Part shown: piece after piece, positions 1 to 8,064 of the stretch
Layout of the letters: each line of letters starts with the position of its first letter
Numbering within the stretch: the first letter of the stretch is position 1
DNA from: Methyloligella sp. GL2
GTDB taxonomy: Bacteria; Pseudomonadota; Alphaproteobacteria; Rhizobiales; Methyloligellaceae
DNA: 64,000 nt
NCBI RefSeq assembly: GCF_013341275.1
Contig: NZ_CP054476.1
Span: 1,501,501-1,565,500 of the forward strand
Reading direction: 5' to 3'
The notes under the pieces: model-generated
Told to the model about the DNA's origin: nothing
What the model saw: the letters and a program-made list of their open reading frames with translations, nothing else
Database searches by the model: none
Made by a program: the position numbers and the translations under genes

Positions 1-840
1 CGGATGGCTGATGGCGAATTTGAGGAAGATCTGCGCCCAGCTCGTCGTCTCCACCTCGGGCGCCCAATCGGGCAAGGGCCGGTCCTTCACCTTGGCGAAT
101 AGGCGTCCGTCGTCGAAGGCGCGGTTGATCAGAACGCCGACCTCCTTCATCCGGGCGAGGGGAAGTAGCGTCTGGCCCGCTTGCGGCGCATTCACCGAAT
201 AATTGATCTGGATGAAGTCGAGCGGCTCGTTTCGCATGATCTCGGCCATCTCCTCATGGCCGCTCTCCAGATAATGCGTGATGCCGACATATTTGGTGAG
301 GCCTTGCGCCTTCAGCTCGCGGGCATAGGCGAGTTGGGTGCGCCAGTCGCGCAAGTTATGCACCTGCAGCAGCTCGACATGATCGGTACGCAGCGTCTTC
401 AGGCTGCCGGCCCATTGCGCCTCGGCCTCCTCGCGGCTGTCGGCGGCGATCTTGGTGGCGAGGAAGCAGCGATCCCGGTAGCCGCCGTCTTCCAGCAGGG
501 CGCCGAGCGCGGCATCGGCATTGCCGTAATTGGGCGAGGTGTCGAACACGGTGGCGCCGCCATTGAAGAAGATCTTGATGGTCTCTTTCAGCCGTTCGAA
601 TTCCGGCGAGCCGATCTGCACATTGTAGGCGCCGGAGGTGCCGCCGCCGATCACCGGCAGCTCTTGGCCGGTCGAGGGAATCGGGCGGGTGCGCAAGGCT
701 TGGCTCGGCGGCTCGGTTGGCGGGGCGGGCATCTCGCCATCCTCGATGATCTGGGCGAAAGCGCGCGGCGTGCGGGTGACGAGCGCAAGACCGCCGGTGG
801 CGAGGGCGGCGGCGCTCAGGAAAGCGCGTCGGGAATACAT
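1..840 (-). CDS. Aldo/keto reductase with Tat signal peptide (3' end outside window)
   Basis: Reading the minus strand from an ATG at 840 gives 280 uninterrupted codons to the window edge, so the C-terminus is missing. The N-terminus (MYSRRAFLSAAALATGG) is a twin-arginine signal, implying export of a folded, cofactor-loaded enzyme. The aldo/keto reductase fold follows, with the catalytic tetrad visible as Asp100 and Tyr105 (FDTSPNYG), Lys130 (LATK) and His161 (LLQVHN). Family members reduce carbonyls with NAD(P)H in a TIM barrel; a Tat-exported member is less common, because nicotinamide cofactors are cytoplasmic. Substrate unknown. No operon partner is visible in the window. Confidence 0.9.
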   Translation of the reverse strand, partial: MYSRRAFLSAAALATGGLALVTRTPRAFAQIIEDGEMPAPPTEPPSQALRTRPIPSTGQELPVIGGGTSGAYNVQIGSPEFERLKETIKIFFNGGATVFDTSPNYGNADAALGALLEDGGYRDRCFLATKIAADSREEAEAQWAGSLKTLRTDHVELLQVHNLRDWRTQLAYARELKAQGLTKYVGITHYLESGHEEMAEIMRNEPLDFIQINYSVNAPQAGQTLLPLARMKEVGVLINRAFDDGRLFAKVKDRPLPDWAPEVETTSWAQIFLKFAISHP

Positions 841-1299
841 CGGGCGGTTCCTTGGGACGGTTCCTTGGGCATGTCCTTGCAGTTTCGATCCTCGGCAGGC
901 GGAGTCTGGCGCGAGAATGAAGTGGAATTGTGGAAAGGCGGCGGAAAAGGCCGGTTTTCCGTGTCCCTGCGTCGCGCCCTGGGGCAGCCTGTCGCGCCTC
1001 AGCCGATGACGCCTGTGCTACCGATAGTGGCAAAAGAATATGCAAAAGAACGTATGGAGGAAACGATGCGGATTTCCTTGCGCGGCTTTGCGGCGCGGCC
1101 CTTCGCCTTCGCGCGAACGGCGGATTTTGCGGTCTGCGACGGCATGCCCGTTGTTGGCGACGCTTTCGCCACCCATGTCTCTAAGATGCAGACAGACGGC
1201 AGCTTCAAGCTGCGGCTTCACAGCTTCAATTAGCCTTGCTTCGCGTTCCGCGCCGGCTCGGCTTTCGGGCCGGGCTCATCCCTCTATGAGGTATCCAAG
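841..1299. other. Intergenic region between reductase and DUF983 gene
   Basis: This 459-bp gap separates two diverging genes. The only feature I can support is a small plus-strand reading frame at 1066-1233, listed separately. I see no tRNA, no strong inverted repeat and no obvious -35/-10 pair. Confidence 0.5.
1066..1233 (+). CDS. Possible 55-residue small protein
   Basis: An ATG at 1066 is preceded by a textbook ribosome-binding site (GGAGG at 1056-1060, five bases before the ATG) and reads 55 codons to TAG. The product starts MRISLRGFAARPFAF and is moderately basic, with no signal peptide or membrane segment. The same frame is open far upstream only because it lies antisense to the reductase gene. 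I do not recognise it. The strong Shine-Dalgarno is the main reason to list it; it could equally be chance in a GC-rich gap. Confidence 0.3.
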   Translation: MRISLRGFAARPFAFARTADFAVCDGMPVVGDAFATHVSKMQTDGSFKLRLHSFN

Positions 1300-1701
1300 A
1301 TGTCCGAGACTTCCGAATATCCGCCGCTCTCTCCGATCTGGACGGGAATCCGCGGGCGCTGTCCGTGTTGCGGCAAGGGACATCTTTTCAAGGGCTTCCT
1401 CACCTTGCGCGACAAGTGCGAGGTGTGCGGCTTGGATTATTCCTTCGCGGACCCGGCGGACGGTCCCGCCTTCTTCGTGATGTGCTTCGGCTGCATCCCG
1501 GCGGTCGCGTTTGCCGTGTGGATCGAGGCGGCCTACACGGCGCCGTATTGGGTCCATCTGTTCACCTCGCTGCCGATCTTACTGCTCACCTGCATCCCTC
1601 CGTTACGGCCGCTCAAAGGCTGGCTGGTCAGTTCGCAATATTATTTCAAAGCGGAGGAGGGAAAGCTGGATCTCGGGGACGCGCCCTCGCCGACGCGCTA
1701 G
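1300..1701 (+). CDS. DUF983 family small membrane protein
   Basis: 133 residues. The N-terminal soluble part has two CxxC pairs (Cys21/Cys24 in RCPCCGKG and Cys40/Cys43 in KCEVCG) that look like a zinc ribbon. Two hydrophobic segments follow at about 57-75 and 82-103. This layout matches the DUF983 family, common in alphaproteobacteria and often near cytochrome c oxidase assembly genes, though none is adjacent here. Function is not established. It ends 30 nt before the next gene on the same strand, so the two may be co-transcribed. Confidence 0.8.
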   Translation: MSETSEYPPLSPIWTGIRGRCPCCGKGHLFKGFLTLRDKCEVCGLDYSFADPADGPAFFVMCFGCIPAVAFAVWIEAAYTAPYWVHLFTSLPILLLTCIPPLRPLKGWLVSSQYYFKAEEGKLDLGDAPSPTR

Positions 1702-1731
1702 GCGCTGCCCGCGATCCCGCGTTCATCTGAC

Positions 1732-2262
1732 ATGGATCGTTTCGTCGTCATCTCCGGCTGCTCCGGCGGCGGCAAGTCCACGCTGCTCGCCGAGCTTTCG
1801 CGGCGGGGCTACGCGGTTGTCGAGGAGCCGGGCCGGCGGATCATCGCCGAGGAAACGGCAAAAGATGGCGCGGCCTTGCCTTGGGTCGACATGGCCGCCT
1901 TCGCCCGGCGCGCCATGGAGATGGCGCTGGCCGACCGGGCGGCCAATGAAATGCGAGTTTCCTGGGTGTTTTTCGATCGCGGGCTGATCGATGCGGCGGC
2001 TGCGCTGCAGCACGTCACTGGCGAGCCGGCGCTCGAGGCGCTGGCGCAAGACAATCGCTACAACAGACAGGTCTTCCTCACGCCGCCCTGGCCGGAGATT
2101 TACGTCACCGACGAGGATCGCCGCCACGATCTGGAGGCGGGAATCGCCGAGTACGAGCGGCTGCTGAAAATCTATCCGGCGCTCGGTTATGAGGCCGTGA
2201 TTCTGCCGAAATCCGATGTCGGGACCCGCGCCGATTTCGTGCTAGAGCGACTGGCGGTTTGA
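1732..2262 (+). CDS. P-loop ATPase, AAA_28-like (NadR/Ttd14-type kinase fold)
   Basis: 176 residues. A Walker A loop lies at the extreme N-terminus (residues 9-17, GCSGGGKST), followed by EEPGRRIIAEE and a DRG motif near residue 83 (WVFFDRGLID) typical of the small AAA_28 / nucleoside-kinase-like P-loop proteins. These are thought to phosphorylate or bind small metabolites, but substrates are mostly unknown. It sits 30 nt after the DUF983 gene and converges on the LuxR-type regulator at 2278. A cytoplasmic location is inferred because no signal or membrane segment is present. Confidence 0.75.
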   Translation: MDRFVVISGCSGGGKSTLLAELSRRGYAVVEEPGRRIIAEETAKDGAALPWVDMAAFARRAMEMALADRAANEMRVSWVFFDRGLIDAAAALQHVTGEPALEALAQDNRYNRQVFLTPPWPEIYVTDEDRRHDLEAGIAEYERLLKIYPALGYEAVILPKSDVGTRADFVLERLAV

Positions 2263-2277
2263 GCGCGCAGCCGCAGC

Positions 2278-3390
2278 TTAGCGGTTGGCGATGATCAGGT
2301 CGAAGAACAGGCGGAACAGCTCGCGCTCGGTGGTGATGTCGAGCTTGTTGTAGAGCCGGTGCTTGTGATTGCGCACGGTGCCGCTTGTCAGCCCCATCTG
2401 CTCGGCGATCAGCGCCGGCGGCTGGCCCTTCAGGAGGCGGGTGACGATCTCCTTCTCCTTCGGGGTGAGCTGGTGGATCTCGGCGAATTTTTCCACCAGC
2501 TCGTTCTCGGCCAGATCGACATAGCCGGGGGAGGGCTCCTCAAGCAGATAGGCCTTGCCGCCGGGCGCGACGGCGTTTTGCTGGTCGAGGGTCTCCCAAT
2601 GCACGACGAGGCCTTCGTCGAGCTTCTCGCAGCCGCTGGCTTGCGCCTCGGCGAGGGAGCGGATGCGCTCTTCGCGGGCCTCGCTCACGCGGCTCTTCCA
2701 CAGCGCATTGCGCAAGGCGACATGGCCCTCGGTGTCGATCATCATGAAGGCGATCTGGCTGTCGTCGAGATAGCCGCCGCGCCAGCCGAACACGCAGCGC
2801 TCGACATGCAGGCCATGCAGCTTGGAAAGCAGCGGGTAGAGCCGTTCGGCGATGTCGATCTCGCGCTCGTCGAACAGGGTCTCGGCCCGGTCGACGCAGA
2901 TGGCAGTCCAGATGCCGCCGACGGTGGGCAGCAGGATGACCAGCTCGTCGAGGATCTCGGCGGTCCGGTACATCGCCTCGTAATAGAGCGTATCGGTGCC
3001 GCTCCGGCGCAGCTGGTCGAAGGTGAGCACGTTGCGCTCAACGCCCGTCCGCACCATGCGCAGCAGGGGATCGATGCGGTAATAGCTCCGAAGATAATCC
3101 TCGGTCGCCGCCTCGGTCATCGAGGCATTGACCAGGAACTCCGGGCGGGAGAAGCGCGCATAGCGGATGGCGAGATAGCGGTCGGCACGGAAGCTCTTAG
3201 CGACGCATTCGGCCATCGCCGGATAGAAGCGCGCGCTGCCGACCGCCTCGGCGACTTCGCCGAGACTTTCGAACAGCCCGTCGAACTCCGGCGCCAATGC
3301 GGGCGCAGGCCGGCCGGAGAGGCTGTCGCCGTCCCGGTCGATCTCCTTCAGCCGGCGTTCTAGCAGGCGCAATTTTCCGCTCCGCTGCAT
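2278..3390 (-). CDS. LuxR-type helix-turn-helix transcriptional regulator
   Basis: 370 residues. The C-terminal 60 or so residues form a LuxR/FixJ HTH: LTPKEKEIVTRLLKG, then LIAEQMGLTSGTVRNH and KLDITTERELFRLF. The N-terminal 300 residues show no receiver-domain Asp and no classical acyl-homoserine-lactone signature, so it is probably a ligand- or redox-sensing LuxR solo. It is divergent from the amidase gene starting at 3558, which makes that amidase/M24 pair its most likely target (inference). Only 15 bp separate its stop from the converging ATPase gene. Confidence 0.85.
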   Translation of the reverse strand: MQRSGKLRLLERRLKEIDRDGDSLSGRPAPALAPEFDGLFESLGEVAEAVGSARFYPAMAECVAKSFRADRYLAIRYARFSRPEFLVNASMTEAATEDYLRSYYRIDPLLRMVRTGVERNVLTFDQLRRSGTDTLYYEAMYRTAEILDELVILLPTVGGIWTAICVDRAETLFDEREIDIAERLYPLLSKLHGLHVERCVFGWRGGYLDDSQIAFMMIDTEGHVALRNALWKSRVSEAREERIRSLAEAQASGCEKLDEGLVVHWETLDQQNAVAPGGKAYLLEEPSPGYVDLAENELVEKFAEIHQLTPKEKEIVTRLLKGQPPALIAEQMGLTSGTVRNHKHRLYNKLDITTERELFRLFFDLIIANR

Positions 3391-3557
3391 CTTTAAGGCC
3401 TTTCGGGCGCCAAGCTTAATACGGGTGCCGGCGCCCCGAAAGACGGCTTTCTGGCCGGTGGCGAGCCATGACGTTTGTCACGATTGCCTGCAAGGTCGGT
3501 GCAACCCAAGCTGCATGCTCGGTATCGGTTAATCGGAGCACCCGCCTTACGGGCGGC

Positions 3558-4982
3558 ATGAGGCTGTCGAGCTTGCAAAGCGCATCCGAAATTCGAGAGG
3601 CGATCCTTGTCGGAGAGACCTCTTGCGAGGCGGTCGTCTCTGCCGCGTTGGAGCGCGCAAAACCGGTGCAGGAGAGGCTCAACGCCTTCACCATCCTGTT
3701 GGATGAGGAAGCGCTTGCGGCGGCGCGGTGGATCGACGGCTCGGGAGCGCCGGCGGACGCCGGGCTGCTGCATGGCGTCCCCATCGTGATCAAGGATATG
3801 ACGCCGACAGCGGGGCATCCGACCACGCTCGGCTCGCTGACCACTGGCGAGGGGATCACCGACCACGATGCCGTGATCGTGCAGCGGCTGAAGGCGCAAG
3901 GCGCCATCGTCATCGGCAAGACCACCACGCCGGAATTCGCCTTCTCCAGCTTCACCCGTTCGCCCCGCTATGGGCCAACGCGCAATCCCTGGGATACCAG
4001 CCGCACGCCGGGCGGGTCCTCCGGCGGCTCCGCGGTGGCGGTGGCGACCGGCGTGGTGCCGCTCGGCGAGGGCACCGATATGGGCGGCTCGGTGCGCATT
4101 CCGGCCGGCGCGTCCGGCGTTGTCGGGTTCAAGCCGAGCCTGGGGCGGACGCCGATGAGCATTCTCCCGACCGGGGTCGATACCATTTCCCATTTCGGGC
4201 CGCTCGCCTCTTGCGTCGCCGATGCCGCCCTGTTCGTCGCCGCAGGCGCTGGGGGCCATCCGGCCGATCTTTTGTCGCAAACGCGCGATTTCCGCCTGGC
4301 GGATACCGCGCCGGCGCCGCTCCAAGGTTTGCGCTTCGCGCTGTCTCACGATCTTGGCTATTGCGCAGTGCAGCCGGAGGTCTCGGACGCGCTGCAGAAC
4401 ACCGCCGACGAACTCGCCCGTGCCGGCGCGGAGATCGTCGAGGTCGATCTTCCCTGGACCCGCGCGGTCTATGACGAGTGGATCAAGCATTGGAACGCGC
4501 TGCTGGCGCTGTTCCCGACCGGGCAAACGCCCGAGCAGCGCGCCCAGATGGACCCGACGCTTGCCGCCTGCATCGAGGAGGGGCGGGCACTCTCGGCGCT
4601 GGATCTGATGCGGGTCGGCATCTTGCGCAAGGAGATGAGCCTGCAGCTCGGCGCGATCTTGGAGAGCTGCGATGCGCTGCTCTGCCCGACCAATGCGGTG
4701 GAGGCGCCGCCTGTCGATGCGCCGGAGACCGATTACGAGGCGGACACCGAAGACGGCAAGTTCTGCGCTTTCGACATGACCCACCCGTTCAACATGCTGT
4801 CGAACCTGCCGGTGCTGTCGCTGCCCATCGGGCTGACGCCTTCGGGCCTGCCGATGGGGATGCAGATCGTCGGGCGCCCCTACCAAGACGAACGGCTGCT
4901 CGCCATTGCCGGCGGCATCGAAGCCATGCGCGGCCCGTTTCCGGCGCCGCCGAATTTCCAACCTTCGCCCTTTCAACGTTAG
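3558..4982 (+). CDS. Amidase-signature family hydrolase
   Basis: 474 residues from the chosen ATG. The amidase signature is complete: catalytic Lys79 (VIVIKD), the cis-Ser loop at 152-158 (GGSSGGS) and the nucleophile Ser178 (GTDMGGS). The family hydrolyses amide bonds; GatA, urea-amidolyase and many catabolic amidases share it, and no GatB/GatC partner is here, so a catabolic role releasing ammonia is more likely. An upstream in-frame ATG at 3468 would add 30 residues, but the family N-terminus aligns best with the start at 3558. It lies 14 nt before the M24 gene, and the two likely form an operon under the divergent LuxR regulator. Confidence 0.88.
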   Translation: MRLSSLQSASEIREAILVGETSCEAVVSAALERAKPVQERLNAFTILLDEEALAAARWIDGSGAPADAGLLHGVPIVIKDMTPTAGHPTTLGSLTTGEGITDHDAVIVQRLKAQGAIVIGKTTTPEFAFSSFTRSPRYGPTRNPWDTSRTPGGSSGGSAVAVATGVVPLGEGTDMGGSVRIPAGASGVVGFKPSLGRTPMSILPTGVDTISHFGPLASCVADAALFVAAGAGGHPADLLSQTRDFRLADTAPAPLQGLRFALSHDLGYCAVQPEVSDALQNTADELARAGAEIVEVDLPWTRAVYDEWIKHWNALLALFPTGQTPEQRAQMDPTLAACIEEGRALSALDLMRVGILRKEMSLQLGAILESCDALLCPTNAVEAPPVDAPETDYEADTEDGKFCAFDMTHPFNMLSNLPVLSLPIGLTPSGLPMGMQIVGRPYQDERLLAIAGGIEAMRGPFPAPPNFQPSPFQR

Positions 4983-4996
4983 CCAAGGAGTAGACC

Positions 4997-6220
4997 ATGC
5001 CCGGTCCGCAGATCCCCGACCAAGAATTCGAACAGCGCCGCGAGATTGCCCGCGCCAAGGCCAAGGAGAAGGGGCTCGAGGCTCTGGTGATCTGGTCGCG
5101 CAGCGGCCACACCGTGGAGGCTTATGGCGATCTCTATTACCTCACCAACTTCCACTCGCTGTTTCCCGTGGTGCCGGACCGGGTGAGCTGGGCGAGCCGC
5201 GGCCACGGCGCGCTGATCCTGCCTGTCGAGGGCGATCCGGTGCTGATCACCGATTACGTCGACGATCCGGAAGACCGCATCAAGGTGAGCGATGTGCGCT
5301 GCGTGCCGGATATCACCGTCTCCACCGCCGACGTGCTGCGCGAGATGGATCTCCTGAACAAGCCGATCGGTCTGGTCGGCGGCATGTCGTTTCTGATGAG
5401 CGCTTGGCGGCGTATGGAAGCGCGGGCCGGCAACGACAAGATCGATTTCGTTCCGGCGGACGACATCCTGGAGCGCATGCGGTTGATCAAGAGCCCTGCC
5501 GAAATCGCGCTGATGCGCCATGCGGCGGGCGTCGGCGTGAAGTGGATGGAGGCCACCATGTCCGCCATCGTCGCCGGCAACACGGAAGGCGATGCGGTGG
5601 GCGAGGGCTTGCGCGTGCTGGCGGCCAATGGCGGCACCCAGCAGGATATCGCCATCGCTTCGGGGCCGTTCGCTTCAAACTATATGGGCAGCTCGGGCAT
5701 TCCCCATTGGAACGTGACCCGGCCCATGGAGGAAGGCGATCTGGTGCATTGCGATCAGTGGGGCCCGGTCGATGCCTATTACACCGATTTCGCCCGCTCC
5801 ACCGTGGTCGGCGGCAAGCCGAGCGATGCCCAGCGCGAGCTGCTGGAAGGCAGCAAGACGCTGATCCATCACATCATCGACGGCATCAGGCCGGGCGAGA
5901 CGACCTTCGGCGATCTCTATGCGAGCGGCTCCAAATGGCTCGACGATCACGGCTTTGCCAATCACAAATCCTCCGCCGACGAGAGCAACGCCTTCAGCAG
6001 CATGTTCCCCTGCTTCGGCCATTCCCTCGGGCTCGGTATCGATGCGCCGTGGATCTGCGAGGACGATCCCACGATGGTCGAAGAGAACATGACCCTGGCG
6101 ATCGAGGCCCTGGTCGGGCGCCCCGGTGTCGGCGCGGCGAATTACGAGGAGAATATCGTCGTCCATGCCGACGGGGTGGAAATCCTCACCGCGTCTTGCG
6201 AGGGCCAGCGCTGGGAGTAG
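4997..6220 (+). CDS. M24-family hydrolase (Xaa-Pro peptidase / creatinase-like)
   Basis: 407 residues with a clear ribosome-binding site (AAGGAG) before the ATG. The pita-bread fold has a creatinase-like N-terminal half and a catalytic half with all metal ligands in order: Asp253 and Asp264 (DQWG...YYTDF), His342 (FGHSLG), Glu370 (LAIEAL) and Glu384 (YEEN). The second 'HE' seen in true aminopeptidases is replaced (GIDAPW), so the substrate may be a small C-N compound rather than a dipeptide. Creatinase, ectoine hydrolase and prolidase are all in this family. Clustering with amidase and creatininase-family genes suggests nitrogen-compound catabolism (inference). Confidence 0.85.
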   Translation: MPGPQIPDQEFEQRREIARAKAKEKGLEALVIWSRSGHTVEAYGDLYYLTNFHSLFPVVPDRVSWASRGHGALILPVEGDPVLITDYVDDPEDRIKVSDVRCVPDITVSTADVLREMDLLNKPIGLVGGMSFLMSAWRRMEARAGNDKIDFVPADDILERMRLIKSPAEIALMRHAAGVGVKWMEATMSAIVAGNTEGDAVGEGLRVLAANGGTQQDIAIASGPFASNYMGSSGIPHWNVTRPMEEGDLVHCDQWGPVDAYYTDFARSTVVGGKPSDAQRELLEGSKTLIHHIIDGIRPGETTFGDLYASGSKWLDDHGFANHKSSADESNAFSSMFPCFGHSLGLGIDAPWICEDDPTMVEENMTLAIEALVGRPGVGAANYEENIVVHADGVEILTASCEGQRWE

Positions 6221-6258
6221 CCACGCCGCTCTAACAGCGACGGAATTTTGAGAAGGAA

Positions 6259-6300
6259 AAGGGGCGGTGCGTTCGGCGCGCCGCCCCTTCCTGTTTTGTT
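6259..6300. terminator. Intrinsic terminator between converging genes
   Basis: A 13-bp stem (6259-6271 with 6277-6289, one G-T wobble) closes on a short TTCGG loop and is followed by a T-rich stretch (CTGTTTTGTT). It lies between the stop of the M24 gene and the stop of the converging glutamine synthetase gene, and reads best as a terminator for the plus-strand amidase/M24 operon. Confidence 0.85.
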
Positions 6301-6345
6301 GCGCACCTGGCGTTTGCGGCGCCCGGTAGGGCCGACCTTCAGCGC

Positions 6346-7743
6346 TTAGATCGCCTCGAGCATGCGCTCGCGCTCGGGAGCGTCCACGATGTAGTAGTCG
6401 CGCTCCCACTCGCCGAGCTTCCAGGACAGATAGATGTCGCGCATCTCCTCGCCGAAGGTGGCGAGCGCGATCGGATCGGTCTCGAAAGCCTGCAGCGCTT
6501 CGAGCAGGGTGCGCGGCAGACGGCGGACGGTGCCGTCCTGAGTCTGGAACACGTCGGATGCCGTCGGCTTGCCGCGGCGGAGATAGAGATTGTCGTTCAT
6601 CGGCTCGCCGGGATCGGCCGCCTGCGCGATCCCTTCCAGACCCGCCATCAGCGACATCGCGGTGCCGAGATAGAAATTGCAGGAGATATCCGGCGCGCGG
6701 TTTTCCACGCAGGGCCGGTTCATCGGCAGGCGCAGCATGGCGGAGCGGTTGTTCTTGCCGTAGGCCCGCAGCACCGGCGCCCAGCTCATATCGGCCATCT
6801 GGCCCTGCGCTAGCAGTCCCTTATAGGAATTGAAGGACGGGCAGGTAACGGCGGTCAGCGCGCTGGCATGGGCCAAGAGGCCGGAGACGAAGTGATAGCC
6901 GAGATCCGGGAAGGGGATACCGTATTTTTCCGCCATGGCGCTGCCATCGCCTGCGAACAGGTTGTCGCCGCTCTCGCTGTCGTAAAGCGACATGTTGAAA
7001 TGGGCGCCCGAGCGGAAGTCGCCGGCATAGGGTTTCGGCATGAAGCTGGCGATCAGCCCCAGCTCCTGGGCGATGGCTTTCGCCATGAAGCGGAAGAAGA
7101 CGAGCCGGTCGCACATGGTCAGGGCGTCGGCATAGGCAAAATCGAGCTCGTATTGGCCGCTGCCGCCTTCGGCGTCGAAGGAATAGACGCTCCAGCCCAG
7201 CGCATTCATCGCCTGCACCATGCGGTCGAGAAAACTCATCGACTGCATCGTCTGGTTCACGTCATAGGCGGGGCAAGGCCCCTTGAACTGGCGCTCGGGT
7301 AAAGGCACGGGGCCGTCCTCGCCGGGGCGGAAGACATAGAACTCCGTCTCCACGCCGAGATTCATGCCGTAGCCGGCCTGCTTTGCCTTCGCCAAGGCCT
7401 TCTTGAGGATGACCCGGCTGCAATTGGCGTAAGGCTCGCCGTGATACCAGAGGTCGGAGGCGAACCAGGCGTAGCGCTTGTCCCAGGGCAGGATCGTCAA
7501 GCTGTCGAGATCGGGCACGGCGGCGCATTCGTCCTTCTCCGGCCCGATCAGCCCCATGCCGTCCATGGCGCCCACGGTGAACAGTTCGGAGCCGCTGCAC
7601 ATCTTCTCGAAGCTTGTCAGAGGCACGGCTTTGGCTTTCGGCACGCCATGCACATCGACATAGGTGGCGAAGCAGTATTGGACGCCGGCCGCCTCCAATT
7701 GTTGGCGGACCTCGCGGACGCGTTCTGGGGTGTTCGGATTCAT
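6346..7743 (-). CDS. glnT: Type III (GlnT-like) glutamine synthetase / gamma-glutamylamide synthetase
   Basis: 465 residues from the ATG at 7743, which has GAGG six bases upstream; an in-frame ATG at 7779 lacks a comparable site. The glutamine-synthetase beta-grasp N-domain (CFATYVDVHGVPKAKAV) and the catalytic region with metal glutamates Glu132/Glu134 (GVETEFYVF) are present. It matches the GlnT type III group of alphaproteobacteria, which also includes gamma-glutamylmethylamide synthetases, so the amine could be ammonia or a small alkylamine. A sigma-54-type promoter lies 43-58 nt upstream, fitting nitrogen control. Confidence 0.85.
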   Translation of the reverse strand: MNPNTPERVREVRQQLEAAGVQYCFATYVDVHGVPKAKAVPLTSFEKMCSGSELFTVGAMDGMGLIGPEKDECAAVPDLDSLTILPWDKRYAWFASDLWYHGEPYANCSRVILKKALAKAKQAGYGMNLGVETEFYVFRPGEDGPVPLPERQFKGPCPAYDVNQTMQSMSFLDRMVQAMNALGWSVYSFDAEGGSGQYELDFAYADALTMCDRLVFFRFMAKAIAQELGLIASFMPKPYAGDFRSGAHFNMSLYDSESGDNLFAGDGSAMAEKYGIPFPDLGYHFVSGLLAHASALTAVTCPSFNSYKGLLAQGQMADMSWAPVLRAYGKNNRSAMLRLPMNRPCVENRAPDISCNFYLGTAMSLMAGLEGIAQAADPGEPMNDNLYLRRGKPTASDVFQTQDGTVRRLPRTLLEALQAFETDPIALATFGEEMRDIYLSWKLGEWERDYYIVDAPERERMLEAI

Positions 7744-7785
7744 TCGTTTCCTCGACTCTTGCTGTGTCTGATGTCGCAAGCAGGC

Positions 7786-7801
7786 TGCAAAATCGGGGCC
7801 A
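7786..7801 (-). promoter_or_regulatory. Sigma-54-type promoter for the glutamine synthetase gene
   Basis: On the minus strand the sequence reads TGGCCC, five bases, TTGCA. The sigma-54 consensus is TGGCAC-N5-TTGCA, so only one base differs and the invariant -24 GG and -12 GC keep the 10-bp spacing. It sits 43 nt before the glnT ATG. Confidence 0.6.
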
Positions 7802-7899
7802 GCAGTTGGAAGCGCGGCGCGGAGACGCGATATCCGTTGGTTTCCGCCGACTTGTCCGTTCTCCGCGCAAAACTGCGATTTTCGAGCTCTCTCGGGAAG

Positions 7900-7918
7900 G
7901 GCGCAAAGATTGTGCGCC
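7900..7918. promoter_or_regulatory. NtrC-like enhancer site between divergent sigma-54 promoters
   Basis: A 6-bp inverted repeat (GGCGCA / TGCGCC) contains GCGC-N7-GTGC, one base from the NtrC pattern GCAC-N7-GTGC. It lies near the middle of the intergenic region, about 100 bp upstream of each sigma-54-like promoter, the usual enhancer distance. The rest of the 7744-8064 gap holds a small AT-rich inverted repeat (TTAAT / ATTAA near 7927-7942) and nothing else I can name. Confidence 0.5.
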
Positions 7919-7999
7919 GTTTGCTCATTAATCGATCAATTAACAAACATATTGTGCTGGTGAGGGGGTGGTTCTCGCCGGATTCCAACAGGGGCGCTG

Positions 8000-8015
8000 T
8001 GGCACAGGCATTGCA
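8000..8015 (+). promoter_or_regulatory. Sigma-54 promoter for the creatininase-family gene
   Basis: TGGCAC (8000-8005), five bases, TTGCA (8011-8015): an exact match to the sigma-54 -24/-12 consensus. It lies 49 nt before the creatininase-family ATG at 8065, and transcription should begin about a dozen bases after it. Confidence 0.72.
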
Positions 8016-8064
8016 CCTTGGAAGGCCTGAGAGTTTTGGCCCGAAAGCAACGAATGAGGCAGTT

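Noticed and set aside
181-1233. 350-codon plus-strand ORF
   Set aside because: Mostly antisense to the aldo/keto reductase; only its last 55 codons have an independent ribosome-binding site.
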